Shown here: positions 21,958 to 22,473 of the stretch, in pieces
How the letters are laid out: each line of letters starts with the position of its first letter
How positions within the stretch are numbered: position 1 is the stretch's first letter
Source of the DNA: an uncultured Collinsella sp.
GTDB lineage: Bacteria > Actinomycetota > Coriobacteriia > Coriobacteriales > Coriobacteriaceae
DNA: 22,473 nucleotides
Reading direction: 5' to 3'
Assembly (NCBI GenBank): GCA_900541685.1
Contig: UQKM01000028.1
Span: forward strand, 1-22,473
Position numbers and translations under genes: made by a program
Notes under the pieces: generated by a model
Databases searched by the model: none
Seen by the model: the letters and a program-made list of their open reading frames with translations, nothing else
What the model was told of the DNA's origin: nothing

Positions 21958-22096
21958 TTTCCGGGGCTGAGTCACGAGTCCCCAACCATGCCGATATTCG
22001 TGAAAATAAAACCGCAGGTAGACGAGCCGTCATTTTGCAGAAAACGCGGGTATGGATGGGAGTCCTGAGTTTAGCCCCGAAAACGGCATAGTTTTG
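21944..22096. repeat. Large modular palindrome 1 (~153 bp)
   Basis: Ends are a perfect 13-bp inverted repeat (CAAAACTATGCCG at 21944-21956; complement at 22084-22096). Imperfect pairing continues inward through GGGGCT/AGCCCC and GAGTCCC/GGGAGTC-like segments. The core 21980-22060 (ccccaaccatgcc ... tatggatggg, with aaaaccgcaggtaga at 22008-22022) recurs inverted in the neighbouring palindrome. No coding frame of note. Confidence 0.65.
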
Positions 22097-22142
22097 TTTG
22101 AACGGTCCTGCGCGAACGCACCCACCAGCCGCGTGGGGCCAA

Positions 22143-22179
22143 AAATGATCCGTTTTCCTCCGTCCCCGGGGGATCATTT
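22143..22179. repeat. GGGGAC-loop hairpin repeat
   Basis: AAATGATCC (22143-22151) and GGATCATTT (22171-22179) form a 9-bp stem. Read on the minus strand the loop contains GGGGACGGAGGAAAAC, the same position of GGGGAC as in the copies at 4525, 12918 and 16519. Confidence 0.6.
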
Positions 22180-22190
22180 GGCGGCGCCAA

Positions 22191-22348
22191 CCACGAAATC
22201 GGCCCATCTACTACGTTTGACTCGATACCCCCGACCATACCCCTGTTTTCCAGAAAACCGCAGGCGTTCTACCTGCGGTTTTGTTTTCGCGTTTTTTGGC
22301 ATGGTTGGGGGTAAGGGGATAAACGTAGTAGATGGGCCGATTTCGTGG
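22191..22348. repeat. Large modular palindrome 2 (~158 bp)
   Basis: Perfect 28-nt arms (22191-22218 and 22321-22348). Inside them a 13-bp pair with one G-T wobble (22226-22238 and 22301-22313) and a central 11-bp hairpin (AAAACCGCAGG at 22254-22264, complement 22272-22282). The core 22227-22312 is homologous, in inverted orientation, to the core of the palindrome at 21944-22096, while the outer arms are unrelated. Confidence 0.8.
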
Positions 22349-22364
22349 CGGCCCTTCCTCCCCT

Positions 22365-22411
22365 GCGCACAAAAGTGCCGCCACGGAGAGGGGAGACGTC
22401 TCCGTGGCGGC
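22365..22411 (-). terminator. Probable terminator of a minus-strand gene at the right edge
   Basis: Perfect 13-bp GC-rich arms (22377-22389 and 22399-22411) with a 9-nt loop. On the minus strand the stem is followed by a short T-rich tract (ACTTTTG). It lies about 20 nt after the stop codon of the putative edge gene. It could also be another repeat hairpin. Confidence 0.5.
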
Positions 22412-22429
22412 TGGGGGTGGGGGGTGTTC

Positions 22430-22473
22430 CTATAGTTTTGTCAACTGGGAAATGCTCTCCGTGCGACCGAATC
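22430..22473 (-). CDS. Possible C-terminal tail of a minus-strand gene (partial)
   Basis: On the minus strand one frame from the edge reads ...FGRTESISQLTKL and then TAG (22430-22432). Only about 14 codons are visible. The tail looks protein-like and is followed at the right distance by a terminator-type hairpin, but this is too short to identify or to be sure it is coding. Confidence 0.3.
   Translation of the reverse strand, partial: FGRTESISQLTKL

Noticed and set aside
21944..22348. CRISPR array or integron attC cluster
   Set aside because: Repeats are long palindromes with different arms rather than short, evenly spaced direct repeats, and no cas or integrase gene is nearby.
22052..22435. 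127-codon plus-strand frame at the right end
   Set aside because: It runs through two palindromic repeats and has no domain, ribosome site or protein-like composition.

Overview
The window looks like a chromosomal segment of a high-GC Coriobacteriia bacterium, most likely Collinsella or a close relative. This rests on codon use, on the Eggerthella-type NRAMP-related transporter, and on the many GGGGAC-containing hairpin repeats between genes. No rRNA, tRNA or CRISPR array is visible. Most genes lie on the minus strand. Only an alpha/beta hydrolase and a two-component system lie on the plus strand.

Layout. (1) 1-1060: the 5' part of an IS110-family transposase runs off the left edge. It is preceded by its GC-rich non-coding end, then by a repeat-rich stretch containing a ~226-bp imperfect palindrome. 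(2) 1061-4450: a two-gene metal operon. It encodes a PRC/MgtE_N/CBS membrane protein that lacks the MgtE pore motifs, then, 8 nt later, an NRAMP-related transporter with Mg2+-type substitutions (DAGG in TM1, APW in TM6). A ~200-nt leader precedes it and can fold into a three-way junction that competes with another hairpin. (3) 4525-6008: a membrane-anchored NodB-fold protein whose metal ligands are all replaced. (4) 6030-9542: a PRC-barrel protein, a YtxH-like protein, an orphan cyanophycin-synthetase-N-like protein and a CNNM/CorC transporter. (5) 9651-12825: a hemolysin III (PAQR) protein; a divergent, operator-controlled membrane-anchored hydrolase; and a convergent DUF362/ferredoxin protein. 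The hydrolase and ferredoxin genes share a bidirectional terminator. (6) 13034-16422: an ATPase plus large FtsX-type permease. (7) 16585-21883: an ABC-2 exporter operon (ATPase plus two permeases) divergent from a NarL-type histidine kinase/response regulator pair. This arrangement resembles antibiotic-sensing LnrJK-LnrLMN-type modules. (8) 21884-22473: a dense cluster of hairpin repeats, including two adjacent ~155-bp palindromes that share a core but have different arms. A probable terminator and the last codons of a minus-strand gene lie at the edge.

The most interesting points are the predicted Mg2+ module (structured leader, degenerate MgtE-like protein, NRAMP-related transporter, with a CNNM gene nearby), the inactivated deacetylase, the orphan CphA-N-like domain, and two families of intergenic hairpin repeats. 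All functional statements come from reading motifs by eye; no database search was possible.
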